64,000 nt of DNA from the NCBI RefSeq assembly GCF_003050905.1, contig NZ_QAOT01000004.1, one strand, 5' to 3'. Source of the stretch: Cereibacter_A azotoformans. Its GTDB lineage: Bacteria; Pseudomonadota; Alphaproteobacteria; Rhodobacterales; Rhodobacteraceae. A model generated the notes under the pieces. That model was not told the DNA's origin. It saw nothing but the letters and a program-made list of their open reading frames with translations, and did not search any database. Below, piece after piece: positions 16,068-25,255 of this stretch; positions within the stretch are counted from its first letter, which is position 1; the number at the start of each line of letters is the position of its first letter. The translations under genes were made by a program, and so were the position numbers.

Positions 16068-18083
16068 ATGAGCAACCTCAAGAAGATCATCATCGACGGT
16101 ATCGAGGTCGAGGTGGACGGCGCCATGACGCTTCTGCAGGCGGCCGAGGAGATCGGGATCGAGATCCCGCGCTTCTGCTACCACGAGCGGCTGTCGATCG
16201 CCGGCAACTGCCGCATGTGCCTCGTCGAAGTGGTGGGCGGGCCGCCGAAGCCCACCGCCTCCTGCGCCATGCAGGTCCGCGACCTGCGCCCCGGCCCGAA
16301 CGGCGAGCCGCCCGTGGTCAAGACCAACTCGCCGATGGTCAAGAAGGCCCGCGAGGGGGTGATGGAGTTCCTGCTCATCAACCACCCGCTCGACTGCCCG
16401 ATCTGCGACCAGGGCGGCGAATGCGACCTGCAGGACCAGGCGATGGCCTATGGCGTCGATTTCAGCCGCTACCGCGAGCCGAAGCGCGCCTCCGAGAACC
16501 TGAACCTCGGGCCGCTGGTGGCGACGCAGATGACGCGCTGCATCTCCTGCACCCGCTGCGTGCGCTTCACGACCGAGGTCGCGGGCATCAGCCAGATGGG
16601 CCAGACCGGGCGCGGCGAAGACAGCGAGATCACCAGCTACCTCAACCAGACGCTCGACACCAACCTTCAGGGCAATATCATCGACCTCTGCCCGGTGGGC
16701 GCGCTGACCTCGAAGCCCTATGCCTTCACGGCGCGGCCTTGGGAACTGAGCAAGACCGAGTCGATCGACGTGATGGACGCGCTGGGGTCGAACATTCGCG
16801 TGGACACCAAGGGGCGCGAGGTCATGCGCATCCTTCCGCGCAGCCACGACGGCGTGAACGAGGAATGGATCAGCGACAAGACCCGCTTCGTCTGGGACGG
16901 GCTGCGCCGCCAGCGTCTGGATGTTCCCTACGTCCGCGAGAACGGCAAGCTGCGGAAAGCCTCCTGGGCCGAGGCGCTGCAGACCGCCGCCGCCGCGATG
17001 AAGGGCCGGAAGGTCGCGGGCCTCGTGGGCGATCTGGTGCCGGTCGAGGCCGCCTTCTCGCTGAAGACGCTGGTCGAGGGGCTGGGGGGCCGCGTGGAAT
17101 GCCGGACGGACGGCGCGCGGCTGCCCGCAGGCAACCGTTCGGCCTATGTCGGCAATGCCGCGATCGAGGAGATCGACACCGCGAAGCGCATCCTGCTGAT
17201 CGGCACCGACCCGCGCAACGAGGCGCCGGTGCTGAACGCGCGCATCCGCAAGGCGTGGCTTCTGGGGGCCGAGGTCGGGCTGATCGGCCGCGCGGTGGAC
17301 CTGACCTATGACTATGCGCACCTCGGCACCGACCGGGCGGCGCTGGTGAAGCTCGCGGACGAGCCTGTGGCGGACGAGAAGCGCGGCGGCCTCGTGATCG
17401 TGGGGCAGGGCGCGCTGACCGAGGCCGATGGCGAGGCGGTTCTGGCGCAGGCGATGAAGCTGGCCGAGGCGATGGGCGCGAAGCTTATGGTGCTGCACAC
17501 CGCCGCCGCGCGTGTGGGCGCGATGGATGTGGGCTGCGTGACCGAGGGCGGGTTGCCGGCGGCCATCGGGGGGGCCGAGGTGATCTTCAACCTCGGCGCC
17601 GACGAGGTCGAGATCGGCGCAGGCCCCGTCGTGATCTATCAGGGCAGCCACGGCGACCGCGGCGCGCACCGCGCCGACGTGATCCTGCCCGCCGCGACCT
17701 ACACCGAGGAGAACGGCCTCTTCGTGAACACCGAAGGCCGGCCGCAGCTGGCCTTCCGCGCGGGCTTCCCGCCGGGCGAGGCCAAGGAGAACTGGGCGAT
17801 CCTGCGCGCGCTTTCGGCCGAGGTGGGCCAGACGCTGCCCTGGGACACGATGGCCGCCCTGCGCCGCAAGCTGGTCCAGGCCGTGCCGCATCTGGGCCGC
17901 GTCGATCAGGTGGCCGCGAACGAGTGGCAGCCGCTGCCGCTGCGCGAACCGGGCAAGGCGGACTTCCGTCTTGCGGTGTGGGACTTCTACCTGACCAACC
18001 CGATCGCGCGCGCCTCGGCGCTGATGGGTGAGCTTTCGGCTCTGGCCGCGCGGCGCGGCCAGCCGTCGCTCGCGGCGGAGTAG
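16068..18083 (+). CDS. nuoG: NADH-quinone oxidoreductase subunit G
   Basis: 75 kDa-type iron-sulfur subunit of complex I. The N-terminal 2Fe-2S ferredoxin domain has Cys37, Cys48, Cys51 and Cys66. The next domain has HPLDCPICDQGGECDLQDQ and RCISCTRCVRF for the 4Fe-4S clusters. The remaining ~450 residues resemble a molybdopterin oxidoreductase domain that has lost its cofactor, with DVILPAATYTEENGLFVNTEGR near the end. The 671-residue length is typical of the alphaproteobacterial/mitochondrial form. GGCGGAGTAGGCGG precedes the ATG. Confidence 0.96.
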   Translation: MSNLKKIIIDGIEVEVDGAMTLLQAAEEIGIEIPRFCYHERLSIAGNCRMCLVEVVGGPPKPTASCAMQVRDLRPGPNGEPPVVKTNSPMVKKAREGVMEFLLINHPLDCPICDQGGECDLQDQAMAYGVDFSRYREPKRASENLNLGPLVATQMTRCISCTRCVRFTTEVAGISQMGQTGRGEDSEITSYLNQTLDTNLQGNIIDLCPVGALTSKPYAFTARPWELSKTESIDVMDALGSNIRVDTKGREVMRILPRSHDGVNEEWISDKTRFVWDGLRRQRLDVPYVRENGKLRKASWAEALQTAAAAMKGRKVAGLVGDLVPVEAAFSLKTLVEGLGGRVECRTDGARLPAGNRSAYVGNAAIEEIDTAKRILLIGTDPRNEAPVLNARIRKAWLLGAEVGLIGRAVDLTYDYAHLGTDRAALVKLADEPVADEKRGGLVIVGQGALTEADGEAVLAQAMKLAEAMGAKLMVLHTAAARVGAMDVGCVTEGGLPAAIGGAEVIFNLGADEVEIGAGPVVIYQGSHGDRGAHRADVILPAATYTEENGLFVNTEGRPQLAFRAGFPPGEAKENWAILRALSAEVGQTLPWDTMAALRRKLVQAVPHLGRVDQVAANEWQPLPLREPGKADFRLAVWDFYLTNPIARASALMGELSALAARRGQPSLAAE

Positions 18084-18086
18084 GGC

Positions 18087-18497
18087 GTGCGGCCGGCTGT
18101 CCTCTTTCCGGTCGGGCTCGCTCTGGCGGGCCTTGCCTCGTGCGCTCCGCCGGCCGCACCCGAGGCTGCGCTGCCGGACGAGGCGTTCACGCCCGTCTAC
18201 AAGGGCATCGAGACGCGGCTGCTCGATGATGATCTCGTCGAGTTCCTCGTCGAGATGGAGGGGGCGCGGGGCATCCCCGATGTCGAGGATTACGCCCGGT
18301 GCGCCGCTGCCCAATACACGCTCATCCGCGGTTACGGCTTTGCCCGGCATCTGCGAACAAATGTCGCAGAGAGGGGTGGCGTTTGGCGGGGTGATGCGAT
18401 TTACACCATTTCGGCCGCGCTGCCCCGCGGCGTGCAGACGATCGACGCCGAGGTGACGGTGCGCGATTGCCGGGAACAGGGAATACCGACGATATGA
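18087..18497 (+). CDS. putative lipoprotein within nuo operon
   Basis: A 136-residue protein with a GTG start three bases after the nuoG stop. The first ~19 residues are a lipoprotein signal peptide with lipobox LASC, so Cys19 would be lipidated. The mature part is soluble and unrelated to any complex I subunit I recognise. Motifs visible: LDDDLVEFLVEMEGARGIPDVEDYARCAAAQY and two further cysteines that could pair. It lies 27 bases ahead of nuoH, so it is co-transcribed with complex I. Function unknown. Confidence 0.72.
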   Translation: MRPAVLFPVGLALAGLASCAPPAAPEAALPDEAFTPVYKGIETRLLDDDLVEFLVEMEGARGIPDVEDYARCAAAQYTLIRGYGFARHLRTNVAERGGVWRGDAIYTISAALPRGVQTIDAEVTVRDCREQGIPTI

Positions 18498-18524
18498 CGA
18501 TCGGCATGAGGGATGCGAGGCGCC

Positions 18525-19562
18525 ATGGATGAGTTCATGAATTCGGGGATGGGCATCATCCTCACGATCGCGGCGCAGGGGCTTCTGGTCATAGCCTTCG
18601 TGATGATCTCGCTTCTGTTCCTCGTCTATGGCGACCGCAAGATCTGGGCGGCGGTGCAGATGCGGCGCGGCCCGAACGTGGTGGGCGCCTTCGGCCTGCT
18701 GCAGACGGTGGCCGATGCCGCGAAATACGTCTTCAAGGAGGTCGTGGTTCCCGCGGGCGTGGACCGGCCGGTGTTCTTCCTTGCGCCGCTGCTGTCCTTC
18801 GTGCTGGCGGTGCTGGCCTGGGCCGTGATCCCCTTCAGCCCCGGCTGGGTGCTGTCGGACATCAACGTGGCGATCCTGTTCGTCTTTGCCGTCTCCTCGC
18901 TCGAGGTCTATGGCGTGATCATGGGCGGCTGGGCCTCGAACTCGAAATATCCGTTCCTCGGCTCGCTGCGTTCGGCGGCGCAGATGATCTCGTACGAGGT
19001 GTCGCTGGGGCTGATCATCATCGGGATCATCATCTCGACAGGCTCGATGAACCTGACCCACATCGTCGAGGCGCAGGCGGGCCCGTTCGGGATCTTCAAC
19101 TGGTACTGGCTGCCGCACCTGCCGATGGTGGCGCTGTTCTTCATCTCGGCGCTGGCCGAGACCAACCGCCCGCCCTTCGACCTGCCGGAAGCGGAATCCG
19201 AACTCGTGGCCGGCTTCCAGGTCGAATACAGCTCGACCCCGTTCCTGCTGTTCATGGCGGGCGAGTATATCGCCATCTTCCTGATGTGCGCGCTGATGAG
19301 CCTTCTGTTCTTCGGCGGCTGGCTCTCGCCCATTCCGGGGCTGCCCGACGGCGCGCTCTGGATGGTGCTGAAGATGGGCTTCTTCTTCTTCCTGTTCGCG
19401 ATGGTGAAGGCCATCGTGCCGCGCTACCGCTACGACCAGCTCATGCGGATCGGCTGGAAGGTGTTCCTGCCCTTCAGCCTCGCCTGGGTGGTTCTGGTGG
19501 CGTTCCTTGCGAAATTCGAAGTGTTCGGCGGCTTCTGGGCCCGCTGGGCGATGGGGGGCTGA
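18525..19562 (+). CDS. nuoH: NADH-quinone oxidoreductase subunit H
   Basis: Membrane subunit linking the quinone cavity to the proton-pumping arm. About eight membrane helices over 345 residues. Diagnostic segments are ERK-type YGDRKIWAAVQMRRGPNVVG near the N-terminus and the loop ALAETNRPPFDLPEAESELV followed by GFQVEYSS, both quinone-channel features. I preferred the ATG encoding MDEFMNSG over one four codons earlier. The nuoI start follows one base after the stop. Confidence 0.95.
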   Translation: MDEFMNSGMGIILTIAAQGLLVIAFVMISLLFLVYGDRKIWAAVQMRRGPNVVGAFGLLQTVADAAKYVFKEVVVPAGVDRPVFFLAPLLSFVLAVLAWAVIPFSPGWVLSDINVAILFVFAVSSLEVYGVIMGGWASNSKYPFLGSLRSAAQMISYEVSLGLIIIGIIISTGSMNLTHIVEAQAGPFGIFNWYWLPHLPMVALFFISALAETNRPPFDLPEAESELVAGFQVEYSSTPFLLFMAGEYIAIFLMCALMSLLFFGGWLSPIPGLPDGALWMVLKMGFFFFLFAMVKAIVPRYRYDQLMRIGWKVFLPFSLAWVVLVAFLAKFEVFGGFWARWAMGG

Positions 19563-19563
19563 C

Positions 19564-20067
19564 ATGGCCAGGACAGGCGCAATCGACTACGGCCGGGCAG
19601 TCAAGTACTTTCTGCTGCTCGATTTCATCAAGGGCTTCGGCCTTGGCATGAAGTATTTCTTCGCGCCCAAGCACACGCTGAACTACCCGCACGAGAAGGG
19701 GCCGCTGTCGCCCCGCTTCCGGGGCGAGCACGCGCTGCGCCGCTATCCCAACGGCGAGGAACGCTGCATCGCCTGCAAGCTCTGCGAGGCGGTCTGCCCG
19801 GCGCAGGCCATCACGATCGACGCCGAACCGCGCGAGGACGGCAGCCGCCGCACCACGCGCTACGACATCGACATGACGAAATGCATCTACTGCGGCTTCT
19901 GTCAGGAGGCCTGCCCGGTGGATGCGATCGTGGAAGGCCCCAACTTCGAATTCTCGGTCGAGACGCGCGAGGAGCTGTTCTACACCAAGGAGAAGCTCCT
20001 GCAGAACGGCGACCGCTGGGAGGCCGAGATCGCCCGCAACCTCGAGCTGGATGCGCCCTACCGATGA
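19564..20067 (+). CDS. nuoI: NADH-quinone oxidoreductase subunit I
   Basis: 23 kDa-type ferredoxin subunit passing electrons through clusters N6a and N6b toward N2. Two CxxCxxCxxxCP motifs are complete: Cys68, 71, 74, 78 and Cys107, 110, 113, 117. The N-terminal amphipathic helix (AVKYFLLLDFIKGFGLGMKYFF) anchors it on the membrane arm. The 167-residue length is standard. The next gene overlaps its stop as ATGA. Confidence 0.96.
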   Translation: MARTGAIDYGRAVKYFLLLDFIKGFGLGMKYFFAPKHTLNYPHEKGPLSPRFRGEHALRRYPNGEERCIACKLCEAVCPAQAITIDAEPREDGSRRTTRYDIDMTKCIYCGFCQEACPVDAIVEGPNFEFSVETREELFYTKEKLLQNGDRWEAEIARNLELDAPYR

Positions 20068-20474
20068 ACGACGAGCTGGCGAAGATGTTCAAGTCGATGA
20101 TCGAGCAGGGCCACGAGATGGCCCGCTCGTTCAATCCCGCCCTTGAGCATTTCCAGGTGAAGGAGTTCGAGAAGCTCATCCCCACCATGTCCAAGGACGT
20201 GATGGAGATGTGGTTCGGCCGAACCTTCAACCGCGAGGGGCTGGACGCCAAGACCCGCCTCCTCGTGACGCTCGCCGCCCTGACCGTTCTCGGCGCCCAC
20301 GCCGAGCCCCAGATCCGGCTCACGATCCGCCACGCGCTGGCGGCCGGGGCCACCAAGCGCGAGATCGCCGAGGTGATCTGGCAGATGAGCCTATTCGGCG
20401 GGGTGCCCGCCATGCAGAAGGCGCTGGACGTGGCCCAGAGCGTCTTTGCCGAGTTCGAGGAGACAGACGAATGA
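20064..20474 (+). CDS. carboxymuconolactone decarboxylase-family protein within nuo operon
   Basis: A 136-residue all-helical protein of the carboxymuconolactone decarboxylase/AhpD-like superfamily, shown by LDAKTRLLVTLAALTVLGAH, the following LTIRHALAAGATKREIAEVI and SLFGGVPAMQKALDVA. It contains no cysteine, so it cannot act as a CxxC peroxidase like AhpD. It overlaps both nuoI and nuoJ by four bases, so it is firmly inside the complex I operon. No role in complex I is known for this family; the in-operon position suggests an accessory function, which is inference. Confidence 0.82.
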   Translation: MNDELAKMFKSMIEQGHEMARSFNPALEHFQVKEFEKLIPTMSKDVMEMWFGRTFNREGLDAKTRLLVTLAALTVLGAHAEPQIRLTIRHALAAGATKREIAEVIWQMSLFGGVPAMQKALDVAQSVFAEFEETDE

Positions 20475-21085
20475 GTGTCGCCGATCTGGCCTTCTACTGT
20501 TTTGCCGTGCCCGCGGTCTTTGCCGCGCTCATGGTCGTGACGCAGCGCAACATGGTCCATGCGGTGCTGTGGCTGATCCTCGTCTTCCTCAGCTCGGCCG
20601 GGATGTTCGTGCTGCTCGGCGCCGAGTTCGTGGCCATGCTGCTGATCATCGTCTATGTCGGCGCGGTGGCGGTGCTGTTCCTGTTCGTCGTCATGATGCT
20701 CGACGTCGACTTCGAGGCGCTCAAGTCCGAGATGGCGCGCTACATGCCGGTGGCGGCGCTGATCGGGATCGTGATCCTGCTTCAGCTCTCGATGGGGATC
20801 GGCGCCTGGGTGACGGCCGAGGGCGCGCCGGCTCTGCGCCAGGCGCCGACGCCCGACCCGAACCAGATCGAGAACAGCCGCGCGCTCGGGCTGCTGATCT
20901 ATGACAAGTATCTCTACCTCTTCCAGACAGCGGGTCTGATCCTGCTGGTGGCCATGGTCGGGGCGATCCTGCTCACGCTGCGCGAGCGGCGCGATGTCAA
21001 GCGCCAGAACGTGCTGGCGCAGATGTGGCGCGATCCCGCCGAGGCGATGGAACTGAAGGACGTGAAGCCGGGGCAGGGCCTCTGA
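20471..21085 (+). CDS. nuoJ: NADH-quinone oxidoreductase subunit J
   Basis: ND6-like membrane subunit at the junction of the proton channels. The 204 residues show five predicted membrane helices with the hallmark LLIIVYVGAVAVLFLFVVMMLD in helix 3, whose conserved pi-bulge segment is intact. A charged C-terminal tail (RERRDVKRQN onward) is cytoplasmic. It starts within the preceding ORF's ATGA overlap. A 160 bp gap with hairpins separates it from nuoK, the largest gap inside the operon. Confidence 0.95.
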   Translation: MSVADLAFYCFAVPAVFAALMVVTQRNMVHAVLWLILVFLSSAGMFVLLGAEFVAMLLIIVYVGAVAVLFLFVVMMLDVDFEALKSEMARYMPVAALIGIVILLQLSMGIGAWVTAEGAPALRQAPTPDPNQIENSRALGLLIYDKYLYLFQTAGLILLVAMVGAILLTLRERRDVKRQNVLAQMWRDPAEAMELKDVKPGQGL

Positions 21086-21097
21086 GGCCGGACCGGG

Positions 21098-21156
21098 GTA
21101 GGCTCTGCGGAGCCTGACGGACAGACCGTGGTGCGGACCCCTCGTCGGGTCCGCGT
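21098..21156 (+). repeat. two hairpins in the nuoJ-nuoK spacer
   Basis: First hairpin: GGCTC-TGCG-GAGCC at 21101-21114, extendable by one A-T pair. Second: GCGGACCC-CTCGTC-GGGTCCGC at 21133-21154, an 8 bp perfect stem extendable by two G-U pairs. Neither has a T-tract, so they look more like mRNA processing or stability elements than strong terminators in the middle of an essential operon. Confidence 0.55.
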
Positions 21157-21245
21157 GCGGAAGATCCGGGGGCCGGGGTCTGCGCTCGCGCGCGGACCGG
21201 CCGCCGGCACAAGGGAAAGACGGGCGGTGAGCCGGAGGGACGAGA

Positions 21246-21551
21246 ATGGTGGGACTTGAGCATTATCTGACGGTATCGGCCGCGCTGCTGGTGATCGGGA
21301 TCTTCGGCATCTTCCTCAACCGGAAGAACGTGATCGTGATCCTGATGTCCATCGAGCTCATGCTGCTCGCGGTGAACATCAACCTCGTGGCCTTCTCGAG
21401 CTTCCTCGGGGATCTCACGGGGCAGGTGTTCACGCTCTTCGTGCTGACCGTGGCCGCGGCCGAGGCCGCGATTGGGCTTGCGATCCTCGTCACCTTCTTC
21501 CGGAACCGCGGCACCATCGACGTCGAAGACGTCAACGTGATGAAGGGCTGA
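21246..21551 (+). CDS. nuoK: NADH-quinone oxidoreductase subunit K
   Basis: ND4L-like membrane subunit with three helices in 101 residues. VILMSIELMLLAVNINLVAFS carries the conserved Glu of helix 2, and AAAEAAIGLAILVTFFRNRGTI the conserved Glu of helix 3, both part of the central hydrophilic proton axis. GGAGGGACGAG precedes the ATG. It is followed after 5 bases by nuoL. Confidence 0.95.
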   Translation: MVGLEHYLTVSAALLVIGIFGIFLNRKNVIVILMSIELMLLAVNINLVAFSSFLGDLTGQVFTLFVLTVAAAEAAIGLAILVTFFRNRGTIDVEDVNVMKG

Positions 21552-21556
21552 GGCAC

Positions 21557-23704
21557 ATGGCAACGATCATCCTTCTGGCGCCGCTCCTCGGCGCGCTGAT
21601 CTGCGGCTTCGGCTGGCGTCTCATCGGTGAGCGGGCGGGGCAGATCATCGCCACCGCGCTCGTCTTCCTCGCGGCGCTGCTGTCCTGGATCATCTTCCTC
21701 GGCTTCGACGGCGAGATGTATCAGGTCGTCCTGCTGCGCTGGATCGAGAGCGGCTCGCTTTCGACCGAATGGGCGATCCGCATCGACCGGCTGACCGCGA
21801 TCATGCTGGTGGTTGTGAACACCGTCTCGGCGCTCGTGCACCTGTATTCCTTCGGCTACATGGCGCATGACGACAACTGGAACCACCACGAGCATTACAA
21901 GGCGCGCTTCTTCGCCTATCTGTCCTTCTTCACCTTCGCGATGCTGACGCTGGTGACCTCGGACAACCTCGTGCAGCTCTTCTTCGGCTGGGAGGGTGTC
22001 GGTGTCGCCTCCTACCTGCTGATCGGCTTCTACTACCGGAAACCCTCCGCCAACGCGGCCGCGATCAAGGCCTTCGTGGTGAACCGCGTGGGTGACTTCG
22101 GCCTCGCCCTCGGCATCATGGCCCTGTTCTTCCTGGTGGATTCGATCCGTTTCGACGATGTCTTCGACGCGGTGCCTCAGCTTGCGCAGACCAACGTCAC
22201 CTTCCTGTGGACCGAATGGAATGCCGCGAACCTGATTGGCGTGCTGCTTTTCATCGGCGCGATGGGGAAATCGGCCCAGCTCGGCCTGCACACCTGGCTT
22301 CCCGATGCGATGGAGGGCCCGACGCCCGTGTCGGCGCTGATCCACGCGGCGACCATGGTGACCGCGGGTGTGTTCCTCGTCTGCCGCATGTCGCCGCTCT
22401 ATGAGTTCGCGCCCGACGCCCAGACCATGATCGTCGTGGTCGGCGCCACCACCGCCTTCTTCGCGGCGACCGTTGGCCTCGTGCAGAACGACATCAAGCG
22501 CGTGATCGCCTATTCGACCTGCTCGCAGCTTGGCTACATGTTCGTCGCGGCCGGCGTGGGGGTCTATTCGGCGGCCATGTTCCACCTCTTCACCCACGCC
22601 TTCTTCAAGGCGATGCTGTTCCTTGGGGCGGGCTCGGTCATCCATGCCATGCACCACGAGCAGGACATGCGGAACTACGGCGGGCTGCGCCACAAGATCC
22701 CGCTGACCTTCTGGGCGATGATGATCGGCACCTTCGCCATCACCGGCGTCGGCATCCCGCTGACTCACATCGGTTTCGCCGGGTTCCTCAGCAAGGACGC
22801 AATCATCGAGAGCGCCTTCGTGGGCTCCTCCTATGCCTTCTGGCTGCTGGTCGTGGCCGCCTGCTTCACCAGTTTCTATTCCTGGCGGCTGATCTTCCTG
22901 ACCTTCTTCGGCACACCGCGCGGCGATCACCACGCCTATGATCATGCGCACGAAAGCCCGAAGACCATGCTGATCCCGCTGGGCGTCCTGGCGCTCGGGG
23001 CGGTGTTCTCGGGGATGATCTGGTACAATTCCTTCTTCGGCGACCACAACCGCGTGGCCACATGGTTCGGCATCCCGCATCACGCGGCCTCCTCGGAAGA
23101 GGGCGCAACCCACGCCGAGGCCGCGGCCGAGGACGGAGCCGAGACCCAGGCCGCCGACGAGGCGCTGCCCGAGGCCGGCAACCTGGCCGGTGCCGGCGAG
23201 GCGCCGAGCGCGGCCGAGACCGAGGCCCATGCCGAGGTGGCCGGGCTTGGTCCGATCGGCGCGATCTACATGGGCCCCGAGAACCATGTCATGGACGAGG
23301 CGCACCATGCGCCGGTCTGGGTCAAGGTCTCGCCCTTCGTGGCCATGCTGATCGGCTTTGCCTTTGCCTGGCTCTTCTACATCGCCAAGCCGTCGCTGCC
23401 GGGGGCGCTCGCGCGGAACCAGCGTCCGCTCTACCTCTTCCTGCTGAACAAGTGGTATTTCGACGAGCTGTATGACGTGATCTTCGTCCGTCCGGCCCGG
23501 TTCATCGGCCGCTTCCTGTGGAAGCGGGGCGACGGGGCGGTGATCGACGGCGCGATCAACGGGCTTGCGCTGGGGATCATCCCGGCGCTGACCCGGCTCG
23601 CCGGTCGCGTGCAGTCCGGCTACATCTTCCACTATGCCTTCGCCATGTTCCTCGGCATCGCGATCCTCATTACCTGGATGACGCTCACGGGGGGCGCGCA
23701 CTGA
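21557..23704 (+). CDS. nuoL: NADH-quinone oxidoreductase subunit L
   Basis: Distal antiporter-like proton-pumping subunit (ND5) of complex I. Conserved segments include the FFGWEGVGVASYLLIGFYY glutamate helix, the KSAQLGLHTWLPDAMEGPTPVSALIHAATMVTAGV core with channel Lys/His, and the long C-terminal lateral helix. The 715-residue length exceeds E. coli (613). Part of the excess is an Ala/Glu/His-rich stretch at roughly residues 511-565, probably a disordered loop before the lateral helix. Overlaps nuoM as TGATG. Confidence 0.95.
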   Translation: MATIILLAPLLGALICGFGWRLIGERAGQIIATALVFLAALLSWIIFLGFDGEMYQVVLLRWIESGSLSTEWAIRIDRLTAIMLVVVNTVSALVHLYSFGYMAHDDNWNHHEHYKARFFAYLSFFTFAMLTLVTSDNLVQLFFGWEGVGVASYLLIGFYYRKPSANAAAIKAFVVNRVGDFGLALGIMALFFLVDSIRFDDVFDAVPQLAQTNVTFLWTEWNAANLIGVLLFIGAMGKSAQLGLHTWLPDAMEGPTPVSALIHAATMVTAGVFLVCRMSPLYEFAPDAQTMIVVVGATTAFFAATVGLVQNDIKRVIAYSTCSQLGYMFVAAGVGVYSAAMFHLFTHAFFKAMLFLGAGSVIHAMHHEQDMRNYGGLRHKIPLTFWAMMIGTFAITGVGIPLTHIGFAGFLSKDAIIESAFVGSSYAFWLLVVAACFTSFYSWRLIFLTFFGTPRGDHHAYDHAHESPKTMLIPLGVLALGAVFSGMIWYNSFFGDHNRVATWFGIPHHAASSEEGATHAEAAAEDGAETQAADEALPEAGNLAGAGEAPSAAETEAHAEVAGLGPIGAIYMGPENHVMDEAHHAPVWVKVSPFVAMLIGFAFAWLFYIAKPSLPGALARNQRPLYLFLLNKWYFDELYDVIFVRPARFIGRFLWKRGDGAVIDGAINGLALGIIPALTRLAGRVQSGYIFHYAFAMFLGIAILITWMTLTGGAH

Positions 23705-25245
23705 TGGAAAACCTGCTGTCGATCATCACCTTCATCCCGCTGGTGGCGGCGCTGATCATGGCGCTGTTCCTGCGGGGCGAGGACGCGGCCGCGCAGCGGA
23801 ACGCGAAGTGGCTGGCGCTGCTGGCCACCTCGGCGACCTTCCTCGTGTCGCTCTTCCTGCTGGCGGGCTTCGACCCCGACAACACCGGCTTCCAGTTCGT
23901 CGAGACCTACGACTGGATCGCGGGCCTGAAATACAAGATGGGCGTGGACGGCATCTCGATCCTCTTCGTGATGCTGACCACCTTCCTGATGCCGCTGACC
24001 ATCGCCTCGGCCTGGGAGGTCGAGAACCGGGTCAAGGAATACATGATCGCCTTCCTGGTGCTCGAGACGCTGATGATCGGCGTCTTCTGCGCCCTCGACC
24101 TTGTGCTCTTCTACCTGTTCTTCGAGGCGGGCCTCATTCCGATGTTCCTCATCATCGGGATCTGGGGCGGCAAGGAGCGGATCTACGCGGCCTTCAAGTT
24201 CTTCCTCTACACGTTCCTCGGCTCGGTCCTGATGCTGATCGCGATGATCGCGATGTACTTCGACGCGGGCACGACCGACATTCCGACGCTGATGGCGCAT
24301 GAATTCTCGTCGGGGACGCTGTCGATCGCGGGCTTCCAGATCGTCGGCGGGTTGCAGACGCTGCTGTTCCTGGCCTTCTTCGCGAGCTTCGCCGTGAAGA
24401 TGCCGATGTGGCCGGTGCACACCTGGTTGCCGGATGCGCACGTGCAGGCGCCGACGGCGGGCTCGGTGGTGCTGGCGGCGATCCTGCTGAAGATGGGCGG
24501 CTACGGCTTCCTGCGCTTCTCGCTGCCGATGTTCCCGGTGGGGTCGGACCTGCTGTCGCCGCTGGTGCTGTGGCTGTCGGCGATTGCCATCGTCTACACC
24601 TCGCTGGTGGCGCTGGCGCAATCGGACATGAAGAAGCTGATCGCCTATTCGTCGGTCGCGCACATGGGTTATGTGACCATGGGGATCTTCGCCGCGAACC
24701 AGCAGGGCGTGGACGGGGCGATCTTCCAGATGCTGTCGCACGGCTTCATCTCGGGCGCGCTGTTCCTGTGCGTGGGCGTGATCTATGACCGGATGCACAC
24801 GCGCGAGATCGACGCCTACGGCGGCCTCGTGAACCGGATGCCGGCCTATGCGCTGATCTTCATGTTCTTCACCATGGCCAACGTGGGGCTTCCCGGCACC
24901 AGCGGGTTCGTGGGTGAGTTCCTGACCCTCGTCGGCATCTTCCAGGTCAACACCTGGGTGGCGATGGTGGCCACGACCGGCGTGATCCTCTCGGCGGCCT
25001 ACGGCCTCTGGCTCTACCGCCGCGTGGTCTTCGGCGAGCTGGTGAAGGAGGCCCTGCGCACGATCCGCGACATGGACCGGCGCGAGAAGGCGATCTTTGC
25101 CCCGCTCGTGGCCATGACGCTGCTGCTCGGCGTCTATCCGAGCCTTGTAACCGACATCATCGGGCCCTCGGTGGCCCGCCTGACGAGCGACTACCAGTCC
25201 GCGGCCGCCCTGTTCGAGGCGGGCTCGCGGCTGGCCATGGAATGA
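23704..25245 (+). CDS. nuoM: NADH-quinone oxidoreductase subunit M
   Basis: ND4-like antiporter-type proton-pumping subunit. In 513 residues, key segments are FYLFFEAGLIPMFLIIGIWGG (helix 5 glutamate), KMPMWPVHTWLPDAHVQAPTAGSVVLA and the YSSVAHMGYVTMGIFA broken helix. About 14 membrane helices are predicted from the hydrophobic periodicity. Translationally coupled to nuoL and 10 bases ahead of nuoN. Confidence 0.95.
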   Translation: MENLLSIITFIPLVAALIMALFLRGEDAAAQRNAKWLALLATSATFLVSLFLLAGFDPDNTGFQFVETYDWIAGLKYKMGVDGISILFVMLTTFLMPLTIASAWEVENRVKEYMIAFLVLETLMIGVFCALDLVLFYLFFEAGLIPMFLIIGIWGGKERIYAAFKFFLYTFLGSVLMLIAMIAMYFDAGTTDIPTLMAHEFSSGTLSIAGFQIVGGLQTLLFLAFFASFAVKMPMWPVHTWLPDAHVQAPTAGSVVLAAILLKMGGYGFLRFSLPMFPVGSDLLSPLVLWLSAIAIVYTSLVALAQSDMKKLIAYSSVAHMGYVTMGIFAANQQGVDGAIFQMLSHGFISGALFLCVGVIYDRMHTREIDAYGGLVNRMPAYALIFMFFTMANVGLPGTSGFVGEFLTLVGIFQVNTWVAMVATTGVILSAAYGLWLYRRVVFGELVKEALRTIRDMDRREKAIFAPLVAMTLLLGVYPSLVTDIIGPSVARLTSDYQSAAALFEAGSRLAME

Positions 25246-25255
25246 GGGACGTACG

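Noticed and set aside
15918..19565. 1215-codon minus-strand frame across nuoG-nuoH
   Set aside because: Antisense to well-conserved nuo genes, with low-complexity His/Arg/Asp-rich translation typical of high-GC shadows.
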